A stretch of DNA of 64,000 nucleotides from Muribaculaceae bacterium (GCA_017436845.1 JAFSCJ010000003.1:1-64000); one strand, 5' to 3'; counted from the first letter of the stretch, positions 27,674 to 36,801 are shown. Notes: generated by a model from the letters alone, not told the origin. Numbers and translations are program-made.

Positions 27674-29290
27674 ATGAAGAATTTCATTAGTTTTTTATTG
27701 TTGCAATTCGTTGTTATATCGGCGTTTGCAACGTTGATAAGCCCTGAAAAAGCACAATCGGTGGCAGAACGATATATCGAGAGCCGTGCCGGTAAAGATT
27801 TCACCGTAAGGTCATCACAAAAAGCTGATGGCGCTTTCTATATTGTTAATTTTGCACCAAAAGGATGGGTTATCGTCGCTGCCGACGATGTTGTAAAGCC
27901 CATTATCGGTTATTCATTATCAGGAAGCCTTGATATGAATAAAATGCCTGATAATGTGTCATATATTCTTGATGGCTATAAAAAACAGATAAAATATATA
28001 GTGAGCACTGAAACAAAAGCACATGTAGGATGGGATAATCCGGAATATGTGCGTTCTCGTTCAGGGAATGAAGTGGAACCACTCATTAAAGTTAATTGGA
28101 ATCAAAGTGCCCCTTATAATGTGTATTGTCCCCGCCAAACAGCTCTTGTGGGGTGTGTAGCGGTTGCGATGAGTCAGGCAATGAGCGTGCAGAGACATCC
28201 GTCTCGTCCTGTTGGCTCTGTTTCATACAGCAGTGCTAATTATGGTTCATTGAGAATAAATTTTGATGAGCAACGTGCCTATAATTGGGATGATATAATG
28301 TCAGGAGCAAATAATTATGATGAAGCAGCTCGATTGATGTATCATGCCGGAATGAGTGTTAAGATGGACTATGGAGAAGATGGCTCCGGAATACCATCAA
28401 ATCAAGTGAGTCGCATTTCTAATGCTTTAAAAGAAAATTTCTCATATTCTGATGATGTAACCTATTATTGGCGAGACCAATATAGTGGCGATTGGAAACA
28501 ATTAATTGTTAATGAATTGAATGCCGGTCGTGCCGTCATTTATAACGCCATTGACTCAAAAGGTGGTTATGGACACAGTTTTAACCTTGATGGATATGAC
28601 AGCAATGGCTTGTTTAATGTCAATTGGGGTTGGGGTGGATATGGTGATGGCTATTTCTCTATTGACAACTTGCGTGATGGTCGCATGGGTATGAATTATG
28701 ACACCGGTCATGTTGTAGTTGTAGGTATTGGAGCTCCTGATCAACCACTCAAAAGTATTTCTTTGAGTCACAATCGCATCGAAGAAAACTTGCCTGCCGG
28801 CTCGGTAGTTGGTGCTATTGAAGTAAATGGAGAAGCTCCCAAGTCAACTTATAAGTTGAGTGTTCATGGTGTTTACCAAAGTAACATAGGAGGATATGCC
28901 GAAGTCCCATTTGTAATAGAAAATGGTCTATTGAAGACTACTGAATTATTGACAACAACAGGAAAAACATGGAATATTGAAATTTCTGTTGCAGATCCCG
29001 AAAGTGGAGCAGAGCTTACTCAAGGATTTAAAGTTACAGTAGATGCTTGGGCAAGTTTGGAGGAAAAGACTAAATTGAGTTATGATAGACTTAGTCGCAT
29101 GTTCAAGATTGTTACAAAGCACAATGTAACGTATAAGATTTATGACGCAAATAGTAATTTGATTCAAAGTGGGGAATTATCTCCATTGCCTGAATTAGAA
29201 TTTAATGCATCAATTCTTCCTGCGGGAAAAAACAGAATTGAATTGCGTTGTAATGATGAGATTAAGAAACTAAACATTGTCACAAAATAA
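27674..29290 (+). CDS. C10-family cysteine peptidase (streptopain-like), copy B
   Basis: 538 aa. Signal peptide residues 1-19. Propeptide-like region about 20-130 (FYIVNFAPKGWVIVAADD). Catalytic C10 domain about 135-350 with Cys161 in LVGCVAVAMSQAMS, His301 in GYGHSFNLDGYDS and the NWGWGGYGDGYF segment. A cadherin-like segment near 365 (SHNRIEENLPAGSVVGAIEV) parallels copy A. The tail (LPAGKNRIELRCNDEIKKLNIV) is beta-rich like a sorting domain but lacks the PGIY-type ending of copy A. Predicted to be an exported endopeptidase producing peptides for the SusCD pair of its operon. Confidence 0.88.
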   Translation: MKNFISFLLLQFVVISAFATLISPEKAQSVAERYIESRAGKDFTVRSSQKADGAFYIVNFAPKGWVIVAADDVVKPIIGYSLSGSLDMNKMPDNVSYILDGYKKQIKYIVSTETKAHVGWDNPEYVRSRSGNEVEPLIKVNWNQSAPYNVYCPRQTALVGCVAVAMSQAMSVQRHPSRPVGSVSYSSANYGSLRINFDEQRAYNWDDIMSGANNYDEAARLMYHAGMSVKMDYGEDGSGIPSNQVSRISNALKENFSYSDDVTYYWRDQYSGDWKQLIVNELNAGRAVIYNAIDSKGGYGHSFNLDGYDSNGLFNVNWGWGGYGDGYFSIDNLRDGRMGMNYDTGHVVVVGIGAPDQPLKSISLSHNRIEENLPAGSVVGAIEVNGEAPKSTYKLSVHGVYQSNIGGYAEVPFVIENGLLKTTELLTTTGKTWNIEISVADPESGAELTQGFKVTVDAWASLEEKTKLSYDRLSRMFKIVTKHNVTYKIYDANSNLIQSGELSPLPELEFNASILPAGKNRIELRCNDEIKKLNIVTK

Positions 29291-29302
29291 ATTTTATAGG
29301 AT

Positions 29303-30430
29303 ATGAAACATTTGAAATTTACAATATTGGCGTTAGGCTTGACAATGTTCTATTCTTGTAGCTCAGGTGGCGAAGATGAGCCAACCCCCCCCGCATCAGA
29401 TGGTGATGTAACAGTTACAATCTCTACTGAGATATTGACGAAAGCTAATGTAACAACTGCTTTTGCAAGTGGTGATGCTATGAATGTGTTTCCAAAGACT
29501 TATGGCAAAATCGATGCTCCTAACCGTGTTGACAATGTGAAAGCAACACTTTCAGGAGCAAATTGGTCAATGTCTCCTGAGGTTAAAATCTCAAAAGGTG
29601 AGAATGCATTTATATATGCAGTAGCTCCTTATAATGCAGCATATACCGATGCAACTGCTATACCTGTAGATGTTTCGCAACAGATAGATTTGCTATATTC
29701 AGGCTCATATGTACCTGTTTCTTATACAACACATAATGCGAAGCTTGTAATGAAACACGCATTGTCGTTGGTGTCTTTTAATATCAGCAAACAAGGATAT
29801 TCCGGTGCCGGAAATCTTTCAAAAATGTCGATATCAGGAGATAATGTATATACCAAAGGAACAATGAAGGTCGATAATGGGAAAATAACCGGAACATCTA
29901 AGGATGTATTTACATTTAATGTCAGCAAAAAGATTTCGGAGGCAGGGTGGAGCGAAGATCTACCACGCATGTGGCAAATTCCATTCTCAACAAAAATAAA
30001 TAAGGTAAACATTGCAATTACGATTGATAATGTAACTTATAATGTTGAATTCCCTGAGGTAGAAATGAAAAGCGGATATCAATATATCTTCCGCATGGTG
30101 TTGACCGATTATGGTCTTGAATTTATTCCCGGAGCAGTAGAAACAATCTCTTTAAATCAGGAAGAAGATGCGATGTCGGCTTTAAATGGTTATGGAGTAT
30201 TGACTATTACTCACGTTGGAAGTGAATTAATGATACCTGCATTCACCGGAGATGATGTCTTTGGTACTATAACATGGGGCGATGGCGCAAGTTCATCATA
30301 TAAGCCTAAGGCAACACATGTTTATTCAGGAACCTCAGAAAAAGAAGTTGTGATTGAAAGTTGGAATTCTACCGGGTTTGAACTTGACAAATTGACCGGA
30401 ATCGAAACAATCGATTTGACTTCTTATTAA
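29303..30430 (+). CDS. Fimbrillin-like lipoprotein
   Basis: 375 aa with lipobox FYSCSSGGED (Cys19). The fold signature of fimbrillin-like proteins is visible: TVTISTEILTKANVTTAFASGDAMNVFP, then AFIYAVAPYNAAYTD, AKLVMKHALSLVSFNIS, and SGYQYIFRMVLTDYGLEF. A short C-terminal module with TWGDGASSSYKP and HVYSG looks PKD-like. Fimbrillin-like proteins can be pilus subunits or single surface lipoproteins. No other pilus gene is near, so a surface accessory role is more likely here. It ends the plus operon, and its 3' UTR is nearly identical to that after the unrelated 221-aa gene of the minus operon. Confidence 0.65.
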   Translation: MKHLKFTILALGLTMFYSCSSGGEDEPTPPASDGDVTVTISTEILTKANVTTAFASGDAMNVFPKTYGKIDAPNRVDNVKATLSGANWSMSPEVKISKGENAFIYAVAPYNAAYTDATAIPVDVSQQIDLLYSGSYVPVSYTTHNAKLVMKHALSLVSFNISKQGYSGAGNLSKMSISGDNVYTKGTMKVDNGKITGTSKDVFTFNVSKKISEAGWSEDLPRMWQIPFSTKINKVNIAITIDNVTYNVEFPEVEMKSGYQYIFRMVLTDYGLEFIPGAVETISLNQEEDAMSALNGYGVLTITHVGSELMIPAFTGDDVFGTITWGDGASSSYKPKATHVYSGTSEKEVVIESWNSTGFELDKLTGIETIDLTSY

Positions 30431-30495
30431 TACCCTTATCAAAATAATTAGTTTTGCGGGAGGTTGTGGTTGTGAAACCGCAACCTCTTTTTTTT
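30431..30495 (+). terminator. Operon-end 3' UTR and terminator, near-identical to 12423-12487
   Basis: Stem GAGGTTGTGGTT (30460-30471) pairs with AACCGCAACCTC (30476-30487) around a GTGA loop and is followed by eight T residues. Similarity to the opposite operon begins at the stop codon and runs through the T-tract. Confidence 0.9.
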
Positions 30496-30541
30496 GTAGC
30501 TTGCATTTGGAAAGTAAATAATGTGTTTTTTGTGGAAATTA

Positions 30542-30574
30542 TTTGGTTATTTAGGAGAAAGACTATAATTTTGC
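30542..30574 (+). promoter_or_regulatory. Promoter of the ilv operon
   Basis: TTTG at 30542-30545, a 20-nt spacer and TAATTTTGC at 30566-30574 form an exact Bacteroides-type promoter. Transcription should start near 30580, about 20 nt before the leader peptide ATG. Confidence 0.8.
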
Positions 30575-30598
30575 AATCTAAATAGTGAAAATAGCAAT

Positions 30599-30664
30599 AT
30601 GATAAATCAATACACTCAACTGCTACAAGTCGTGGTCGTCGTCCTAAGATCTCAGGAGGGTTAA
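30599..30664 (+). CDS. ilv operon leader peptide (attenuator)
   Basis: A 21-codon reading frame starts with ATG shortly after the promoter. Nine residues are branched-chain, including the run LLQVVVVVL at residues 8-16 with five Val codons in succession. A terminator hairpin follows at 30700-30733, and ilvD begins 25 nt after it. This is the arrangement of leader-peptide attenuation: when charged tRNA-Val or tRNA-Leu is scarce, ribosomes stall in the run and prevent terminator formation. GAGGG at 30656-30660 can pair with CCCTC at 30708-30712 as part of an antiterminator. Too short for routine gene callers. Confidence 0.85.
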   Translation: MINQYTQLLQVVVVVLRSQEG

Positions 30665-30699
30665 GTTGTCGTGTATTTATAATTGAATAAAATATAATC

Positions 30700-30739
30700 G
30701 ATGCCTTCCCTCTCTTCAAGAATGGAAGGCATCTTGATT
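30700..30739 (+). terminator. Attenuator terminator before ilvD
   Basis: GATGCCTTCC (30700-30709) and GGAAGGCATC (30724-30733) form a perfect 10-bp stem with a 14-nt loop, followed by TTGATTT. It lies between the leader peptide and ilvD. Confidence 0.82.
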
Positions 30740-30757
30740 TAATAAAATAATCAGATT

Positions 30758-32587
30758 ATGAGCAAACCGCTTAGAAGTGCAGCAAGCACACAGGGCCGTA
30801 GAATGGCAGGCGCACGCGCATTGTGGCGTGCCAATGGTATGAAAGAAGAACAAATAGGTCGTCCAATCATCGCTGTTGTGAATTCATTTACACAGTTTGT
30901 GCCCGGACACACTCATTTGCATGAAATAGGTCAAATTGTTAAGCAAGAGATTGAAAAACTTGGTTGTTTTGCTGCTGAGTTTAACACAATTGCTATTGAC
31001 GATGGTATTGCAATGGGACACGATGGTATGTTATATTCATTGCCATCACGTGATTTGATTGCTGATAGCGTAGAGTATATGGTTAATGCACATAAAGCTG
31101 ATGCAATGGTGTGCATTTCAAATTGCGACAAGGTAACTCCCGGAATGTTGATGGCAGCGATGCGTCTTAATATTCCTGCAATATTTGTATCTGGAGGACC
31201 AATGGAAGCTGGCCGACTTGGAGACCGCCCGCTTGACTTGATTGATATAATGATTGATTCTGCCGACGAGTCGGTTGATGACGAGATGGTAACAAAACTT
31301 GAACAACGTGGTTGCCCAACGTGTGGCTCTTGTTCGGGAATGTTTACTGCAAATTCAATGAACTCGTTGAACGAAGCTATCGGTCTTGCTCTTCCGGGAA
31401 ATGGGACTATTGTTGCAACACATGCCAATCGCACAGAACTGTTCCGTAAAGCTGCACAAATTATAGTTAAGAATACGCTTGCCTATTATAATGACGACGA
31501 TGATAGTGTGCTTCCTCGTAGCATTGCGACTCGTCAGGCAATGTTGAATGCTATGACTCTTGATATTGCAATGGGAGGCTCAACAAATACAGTGCTTCAC
31601 CTTCTTGCTGTTGCAAATGAGGCAGGTGCTGATTTTACGATGGCCGATATTGATGCATTATCTCGCAAAACACCTGTGTTGTGTAAGGTTGCCCCGAATT
31701 CAAAGTATCATATTCAGGATGTAAATCGTGCAGGTGGTATTATTTCTATTATGAAAATTCTTGCCGAAAATGGCATCGTTGACAAATCGGTAAAACGTGT
31801 TGATGGATTAACTCTTGGTGAGGCTATAGAGAAATATGCGATAGGTGGAGCAGAATTTGGTGCCGATGCTGAAAATTTGTGGAAAAGTGCTCCCGGAGAG
31901 AAGAAAAACCTTGTTCTCGGCTCTCAAAATGCTACTTATGCAGAGCTTGACAGCGATCGCGAAAAAGGATGTATTCGCGATTTTGAACATGCCTATGTCA
32001 AAGATGGCGGTCTTGCCGTTTTGAAAGGGAACATTGCTCTTGACGGCTGTGTAGTGAAAACCGCAGGAGTAGATGAAAGCATCTTCCATTTCCGCGGGAC
32101 AGCTAAGGTATATGAATCACAAGAAGATGCTGTTAATGGAATCTTGCGTGATGAGGTTGTGGCAGGAGATGTAGTGGTTATTACTCATGAAGGGCCTAAG
32201 GGAGGTCCCGGTATGCAAGAAATGCTTTACCCAACAAGCTATATCAAATCAAAACACCTTGGTAAAGAGTGTGCATTGATTACTGATGGCCGTTTTTCTG
32301 GTGGTACGTCAGGATTGTCAATAGGGCACATTTCACCCGAAGCTGCCGCCGGAGGGAATATAGGGCTTGTACGCACCGGTGATATAATTGATATTAATAT
32401 ACCTGAGCGAACAATAAATGTTGAACTTAGTGATGACGAACTTGCTGAACGCCGTGCTGAAGAAGAAGCTCGTGGAAAAGCAGCATTTACACCGGTAAAA
32501 CGCAATCGTGAAATTTCAAAAGCATTGCGAGCTTATGCCGCAATGGTAACATCGGCAGATAAAGGTGGTGTGCGTGAACTTAATTAA
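30758..32587 (+). CDS. ilvD: Dihydroxy-acid dehydratase
   Basis: 609 aa, close to the Escherichia coli enzyme in length and sequence. It converts 2,3-dihydroxy-isovalerate and -methylvalerate to the 2-oxo acids of valine and isoleucine synthesis. Iron-sulfur cluster cysteines are seen at Cys123 ([11 protein letters not shown]) and Cys192 ([15 protein letters not shown]). Other motifs are [40 protein letters not shown] and [20 protein letters not shown]. First gene of the ilvD-B-N-thioesterase-C operon, under the attenuator. Confidence 0.97.
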   Translation: MSKPLRSAASTQGRRMAGARALWRANGMKEEQIGRPIIAVVNSFTQFVPGHTHLHEIGQIVKQEIEKLGCFAAEFNTIAIDDGIAMGHDGMLYSLPSRDLIADSVEYMVNAHKADAMVCISNCDKVTPGMLMAAMRLNIPAIFVSGGPMEAGRLGDRPLDLIDIMIDSADESVDDEMVTKLEQRGCPTCGSCSGMFTANSMNSLNEAIGLALPGNGTIVATHANRTELFRKAAQIIVKNTLAYYNDDDDSVLPRSIATRQAMLNAMTLDIAMGGSTNTVLHLLAVANEAGADFTMADIDALSRKTPVLCKVAPNSKYHIQDVNRAGGIISIMKILAENGIVDKSVKRVDGLTLGEAIEKYAIGGAEFGADAENLWKSAPGEKKNLVLGSQNATYAELDSDREKGCIRDFEHAYVKDGGLAVLKGNIALDGCVVKTAGVDESIFHFRGTAKVYESQEDAVNGILRDEVVAGDVVVITHEGPKGGPGMQEMLYPTSYIKSKHLGKECALITDGRFSGGTSGLSIGHISPEAAAGGNIGLVRTGDIIDINIPERTINVELSDDELAERRAEEEARGKAAFTPVKRNREISKALRAYAAMVTSADKGGVRELN

Positions 32588-32631
32588 GGTAGGAGGTCTC
32601 TCATAATTATAATACATAGATTAGAAAGTAT

Positions 32632-34347
32632 ATGAGTGAAAAGATAACAGGTGCTGAAGCATTGATAAAATCGTTGATAGCCGAGGGTGTTGACCGCGTG
32701 TTTGGTTATCCCGGAGGTGCGATTATTCCCGTATATGATAAGTTATATGATTACACAGAAGAGTTGAAACATATACTTGTGCGTCATGAACAGGGTGCTA
32801 CACATGCAGCTCAAGGGTATGCACGTGTGTCAGGTCGCACAGGGGTGGTGGTTGTAACATCGGGCCCTGCGGCAACAAATGTCATAACTGGGTTGAGCGA
32901 TGCATTGATGGATAGTACACCTATGGTGGTCATTACCGGTCAAGTTGCCTCATCATTCCTTGGATCTGATGCGTTTCAAGAAACAGATGTTGTGGGAATA
33001 ACACAGCCTATTACAAAATGGGCATATCAAATACGTAAAGCAGAGGATATTCCTTGGGCAGTAGCTCGTGCATTTTATATCGCAAATTCAGGTCGTCCCG
33101 GTCCTGTAGTGCTCGACTTGGCAAAAGATGCACAAGTGGGAACGCTTGATTGGAGTTACAAAAAATGTGATTTTATACGCAGTTATATCCCATATCCTGA
33201 AATCGATGAAAATGATGTTCAGACAGTGGCTGACTTGATTAATGCTGCTGAACGTCCAATGATAATTTCCGGACATGGAGTGATGATCTCAGGTGCCGAA
33301 AAAGAACTTGCTGCTCTTGCTGAAAAGGCTGATATCCCTGTTGCCGCAACTCTTTTAGGTCTCTCAACAATGCCTTCTGATCATAAACTATATAGAGGAA
33401 TGTTGGGGATGCATGGGAATATTGGCCCTAATGTAAATACCAATCGTTGCGACTTGTTAGTGGCAATAGGTATGCGTTTTGATGATCGAGTAACCGGTGA
33501 TACCTCAAAATATGCGCGTCAGGCAAAAATTGTTCATATAGATATTGATTCATCGGAATTTGACAAAAATATCAAAACAACAGCAACAGTACATGGCGAT
33601 GCTAAAGAGGTGCTCATTAAACTATTGCCGTTGATAAAAGAAACTAAACACACAGAATGGTTAAAGACATTTGATGAGTGTGATGCCGTTGAATATGAAA
33701 AGGTAGTTAAGCGCGAAGTATTCCCGGAATCAGGTCCAATGAACATGGGTGAGGTCGTACATAAAGTATCTAAGGCCACAGAGGATAAAGCGGTATTAAT
33801 AACTGATGTGGGGCAAAACCAAATGTTCTCTTCTCGCTATTTCCGATACACATTACCTAAGAGTATCATTACATCTGGAGGTCTTGGAACAATGGGATTT
33901 GGTTTGCCGGCTGCGATTGGCACCAAAATGGGAGCTCCTGAACGAACAGTGTGCTTCTTTACCGGTGATGGTGGATTGCAGATGACAATTCAAGAACTTG
34001 GAACAATATTGGAGTATGGAGTAGCGGTTAAAATTATATTGTTAAATAATAATTTCCTTGGCAATGTGCGTCAATGGCAAGAATTATTCTTCCGTAGCCG
34101 TTTCTCTCAAACACCAATGATAAACCCTGATTTCGTTCAAATAGCGCAAGCCTATGGCATTGCATCAGAGAATGTTGAAACAAGAGAGCAACTTGATGCC
34201 GCAATTGAACGAATGGTGTCTCATGATGGTGCATATCTGTTGAATGTTAATATAGACCCCACAGATATGATTTTCCCAATGACACCAGCCGGTGCTGCGG
34301 TAGATGATATTATGCTCACTCCAACAGAAAAATATAAACTCGATTAA
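32632..34347 (+). CDS. ilvB: Acetolactate synthase, large (catalytic) subunit
   Basis: 571 aa thiamine-diphosphate enzyme joining two pyruvates, or pyruvate and 2-oxobutyrate. The catalytic Glu is Glu53 in LVRHEQGATHAAQGYARVSG. The central FAD-associated region is normal (GMLGMHGNIGPNVNTNRCDL). The TPP/Mg motif GDGGLQMTIQELGTI lies near residue 445, followed by NNNFLGNVRQWQ. It needs the small subunit encoded 14 nt downstream for full activity and feedback inhibition. Confidence 0.96.
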   Translation: MSEKITGAEALIKSLIAEGVDRVFGYPGGAIIPVYDKLYDYTEELKHILVRHEQGATHAAQGYARVSGRTGVVVVTSGPAATNVITGLSDALMDSTPMVVITGQVASSFLGSDAFQETDVVGITQPITKWAYQIRKAEDIPWAVARAFYIANSGRPGPVVLDLAKDAQVGTLDWSYKKCDFIRSYIPYPEIDENDVQTVADLINAAERPMIISGHGVMISGAEKELAALAEKADIPVAATLLGLSTMPSDHKLYRGMLGMHGNIGPNVNTNRCDLLVAIGMRFDDRVTGDTSKYARQAKIVHIDIDSSEFDKNIKTTATVHGDAKEVLIKLLPLIKETKHTEWLKTFDECDAVEYEKVVKREVFPESGPMNMGEVVHKVSKATEDKAVLITDVGQNQMFSSRYFRYTLPKSIITSGGLGTMGFGLPAAIGTKMGAPERTVCFFTGDGGLQMTIQELGTILEYGVAVKIILLNNNFLGNVRQWQELFFRSRFSQTPMINPDFVQIAQAYGIASENVETREQLDAAIERMVSHDGAYLLNVNIDPTDMIFPMTPAGAAVDDIMLTPTEKYKLD

Positions 34348-34361
34348 ACGCTCAATAGATA

Positions 34362-34907
34362 ATGGAAAAACAATTATTTACGGTAACGGTATTTTCGGAA
34401 CATCAAGTTGGGTTGCTTAACCAAATCTCGATTATATTTACACGCCGTTGTCTCAATATTGAGAGTCTATCTGTTAGCCCTTCATCAATAGAAGGTGTTC
34501 ATAAATTCACAATCACTTGTTATAGTGATAGAGTGATGATGGAAAAGGTTGTGAAACAGATAGAAAAACGCATCGATGTGTTGAAATCGTTTCTATATAC
34601 CGATGAAGAGATTGTTTATCAAGAGGTGGCTTTGTATAAAGTGCCAACAGACAAATTACTTGATGAGAAAAATCTTGAAGTGATAATACGTAATCACAAT
34701 GCTCGTATCCTTGAGATAACACGAGAATATACTATTATTGAAAAAACAGGTCATTCTGATGAGACAGAGGCATTGTTTGAGGAGTTGAAACGTTACGATA
34801 TACGTCAATTTGTGCGTAGTGGTCGTGTAGCTGTTACAAAATCTCCTGTTGAATATGTTGATAGATTTATAGAGGAACAAAATCGCAGAAAAGAAAGTTT
34901 GAAATAA
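34362..34907 (+). CDS. ilvN: Acetolactate synthase, small (regulatory) subunit
   Basis: 181 aa. An ACT domain at residues 1-80 (FTVTVFSEHQVGLLNQISIIFTRR then NIESLSVSPSS) should bind valine. The C-terminal domain (EVALYKVP to VRSGRVAVTKSP) is the usual activation part. Length and position are typical of the ilvN/ilvH family. Confidence 0.93.
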   Translation: MEKQLFTVTVFSEHQVGLLNQISIIFTRRCLNIESLSVSPSSIEGVHKFTITCYSDRVMMEKVVKQIEKRIDVLKSFLYTDEEIVYQEVALYKVPTDKLLDEKNLEVIIRNHNARILEITREYTIIEKTGHSDETEALFEELKRYDIRQFVRSGRVAVTKSPVEYVDRFIEEQNRRKESLK

Positions 34908-34910
34908 AAT

Positions 34911-35645
34911 ATGTCAGAAAGAGTCCTCAAAGAATATTGCCACGAATATTTTCTTACTGCTGGGGAATGTAATGCTAAGCAGCAGATGCCTTTTATGATG
35001 CTTGCACAGCGAGTGATTGAGGTGGCAACTGAGCATGCCAATAGAATAGGTGTGGGATATGATGTAATGATTAAAGATAACCTTGCTTGGGTATTGAGTC
35101 GCTTATCAATAGAAATGACTCGTATGCCTAAAGTTAATGAGACTTATCGTTTAATTACATGGATTGAAAACTATAATCGTCATTTCTCTGAACGTAATAT
35201 GGAGGTACAGGCTGAGAATGGTGAAGTGTTGGGTTATATTCGCACAATATGGGTTGCTATTGATATGACAACTCGCACACCTGGCGATTTGTCAAAGTTA
35301 GAATTATTGGCCGTAACGGTTTCTGATCGTCCATGCCCAATTGCTAAGCAAGGTCGTATGCGTCCAATTGCTGATGTGTCACAACAAAGCGAGTATCGTT
35401 TCCGTTATAGTGATATTGATTTTAATATGCATGTCAATAGTGTAAAATATATCGAATTGCTGATTAATCAATGGTCACTTGACTATCATCTTACTCATGA
35501 TATTTCTCGTTTTGAAATTGCCTATCTCCAAGAGTCTCATTTTGGAAATGATGTAAAAGTAAATATTCTTCAGTCCGAAAATGTAGCAGATGCAGAGATT
35601 GTGGGTGAAAAAGGTGTGCTGTGTCGCTCTCATATTGTGTTTTGA
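34911..35645 (+). CDS. Acyl-ACP thioesterase (FatA/FatB-like)
   Basis: 244 aa with two hotdog domains. The second holds the catalytic pattern DIDFNMHVNSVKY with Asp170, Asn172 and His174. The first has TEHANRIGVGYDVM and WVLSRLSIEMTRMP. It releases free fatty acids from acyl carrier protein in the cytoplasm. It lies 3 nt after ilvN and before ilvC, so it is co-transcribed with valine synthesis. I recall the same arrangement in other Bacteroidales; the reason could be a link to branched-chain acyl groups, but this is not proven. Confidence 0.86.
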   Translation: MSERVLKEYCHEYFLTAGECNAKQQMPFMMLAQRVIEVATEHANRIGVGYDVMIKDNLAWVLSRLSIEMTRMPKVNETYRLITWIENYNRHFSERNMEVQAENGEVLGYIRTIWVAIDMTTRTPGDLSKLELLAVTVSDRPCPIAKQGRMRPIADVSQQSEYRFRYSDIDFNMHVNSVKYIELLINQWSLDYHLTHDISRFEIAYLQESHFGNDVKVNILQSENVADAEIVGEKGVLCRSHIVF

Positions 35646-35686
35646 TGAAAAAATGACACGAAAATATGTAAAATAATAGCAAAATA

Positions 35687-35718
35687 TTTTATTTTAAGGA
35701 TAAAATAAGTAAATTTGC
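35687..35718 (+). promoter_or_regulatory. Possible internal promoter before ilvC
   Basis: A -7 element TAAATTTGC at 35710-35718 matches TAnnTTTGC, with TTTT at 35687-35690 and a 19-nt spacer. The 112-nt gap before ilvC is the largest within the operon, so ilvC may have its own supply of transcripts. Confidence 0.5.
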
Positions 35719-35757
35719 AACGAATTTAAAATAGCAAATAAACAAAATTAAATAATT

Positions 35758-36801
35758 ATGGCAAAAATGAATTTTGGCGGAGTAGAAGAAAATGTAGTCC
35801 TCCGCGAAGAATTTCCTTTGGAAAAAGCAAGAGAAGTACTTAAAGACGAGACAATTGCGGTAATCGGTTATGGCGTTCAAGGTCCCGGTCAAAGTATGAA
35901 CCTTCGCGATAATGGATTTAATGTGATAGTAGGTCAACGTCAAGGAAAAACTTTTGAAAAGGCTATCGCTGACGGTTGGGTGCCCGGTGAAACTCTTTTC
36001 AGTATTGAAGAAGCTTGCGAAAAAGCAACTATCATCATGTGCTTGCTTTCCGACGCAGCGGTTATCTCAGTGTGGCCTACAATCAAACAATATTTGACTC
36101 CGGGTAAAGCTCTTTATTTCTCTCATGGTTTTGCTATCACTTGGAGTGATCGCACAGGCGTAGTTCCTCCTGCTGATATTGATGTTATCTTAGTTGCACC
36201 TAAGGGCTCAGGTACATCTCTTCGTACAATGTTCCTTGAAGGTCGTGGCTTGAACTCGTCATATGCTGTTTACCAAGATGTAACAGGACGAGCAATGGAT
36301 CGTGCTCTTGCACTTGGTATCGGAATTGGTTCTGGCTATTTGTTTGAAACAACTGTAGAACGTGAAGCTACATCAGACCTTACAGGTGAACGTGGCTCGT
36401 TGATGGGTGCAATCCAAGGTTTGTTGCTTGCTCAATATGAAGTATTGCGCGAAAACGGACACACTCCATCAGAAGCATTCAACGAAACAGTGGAAGAATT
36501 GACTCAATCTTTGATGCCATTGTTTGCTAAAAATGGTATGGACTGGATGTACGCTAACTGTTCAACAACTGCTCAACGCGGTGCTCTTGACTGGATGGGC
36601 CCATTCCACGATGCGATCAAGCCTGTTGTTCAAAAACTTTATAATAGCGTTAAAACAGGTAATGAAGCTCAAATTTCAATCGACAGCAACTCTCAACCTG
36701 ACTATCGTGTGAAACTTGAAGAAGAATTGAAAGCATTGCGTGAAAGCGAAATGTGGCAAACAGCAGTTACTGTTCGTAAACTTCGTCCAGAAAACAATTA
36801 A
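35758..36801 (+). CDS. ilvC: Ketol-acid reductoisomerase
   Basis: 347 aa. The Rossmann motif is VIGYGVQGPGQSMNLRDNGF (about residues 37-56), and the cofactor-binding loop reads VGQRQGKTFEKAIADGW. The knotted C-terminal domain has the metal-binding Asp/Glu region TSDLTGERGSLMGAIQGLLLAQYEVL and EAFNETVEELTQSL. It reduces and rearranges acetolactate to dihydroxy-isovalerate. Codon use is strongly biased, as for an abundant enzyme. A good terminator follows. Confidence 0.95.
   Translation: MAKMNFGGVEENVVLREEFPLEKAREVLKDETIAVIGYGVQGPGQSMNLRDNGFNVIVGQRQGKTFEKAIADGWVPGETLFSIEEACEKATIIMCLLSDAAVISVWPTIKQYLTPGKALYFSHGFAITWSDRTGVVPPADIDVILVAPKGSGTSLRTMFLEGRGLNSSYAVYQDVTGRAMDRALALGIGIGSGYLFETTVEREATSDLTGERGSLMGAIQGLLLAQYEVLRENGHTPSEAFNETVEELTQSLMPLFAKNGMDWMYANCSTTAQRGALDWMGPFHDAIKPVVQKLYNSVKTGNEAQISIDSNSQPDYRVKLEEELKALRESEMWQTAVTVRKLRPENN

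Noticed and set aside
29303-30430. Fimbrial gene cluster
   Set aside because: Only one fimbrillin-like protein is present, with no Mfa2/FimB-type anchor or tip genes beside it, so a pilus operon is not supported.
12423-30495. Ordinary glycan polysaccharide-utilisation locus
   Set aside because: SusC/SusD pairs alone do not prove glycan use. No glycoside hydrolase, lyase, sulfatase, hybrid two-component or ECF regulator is seen; the only enzymes are C10 peptidases.
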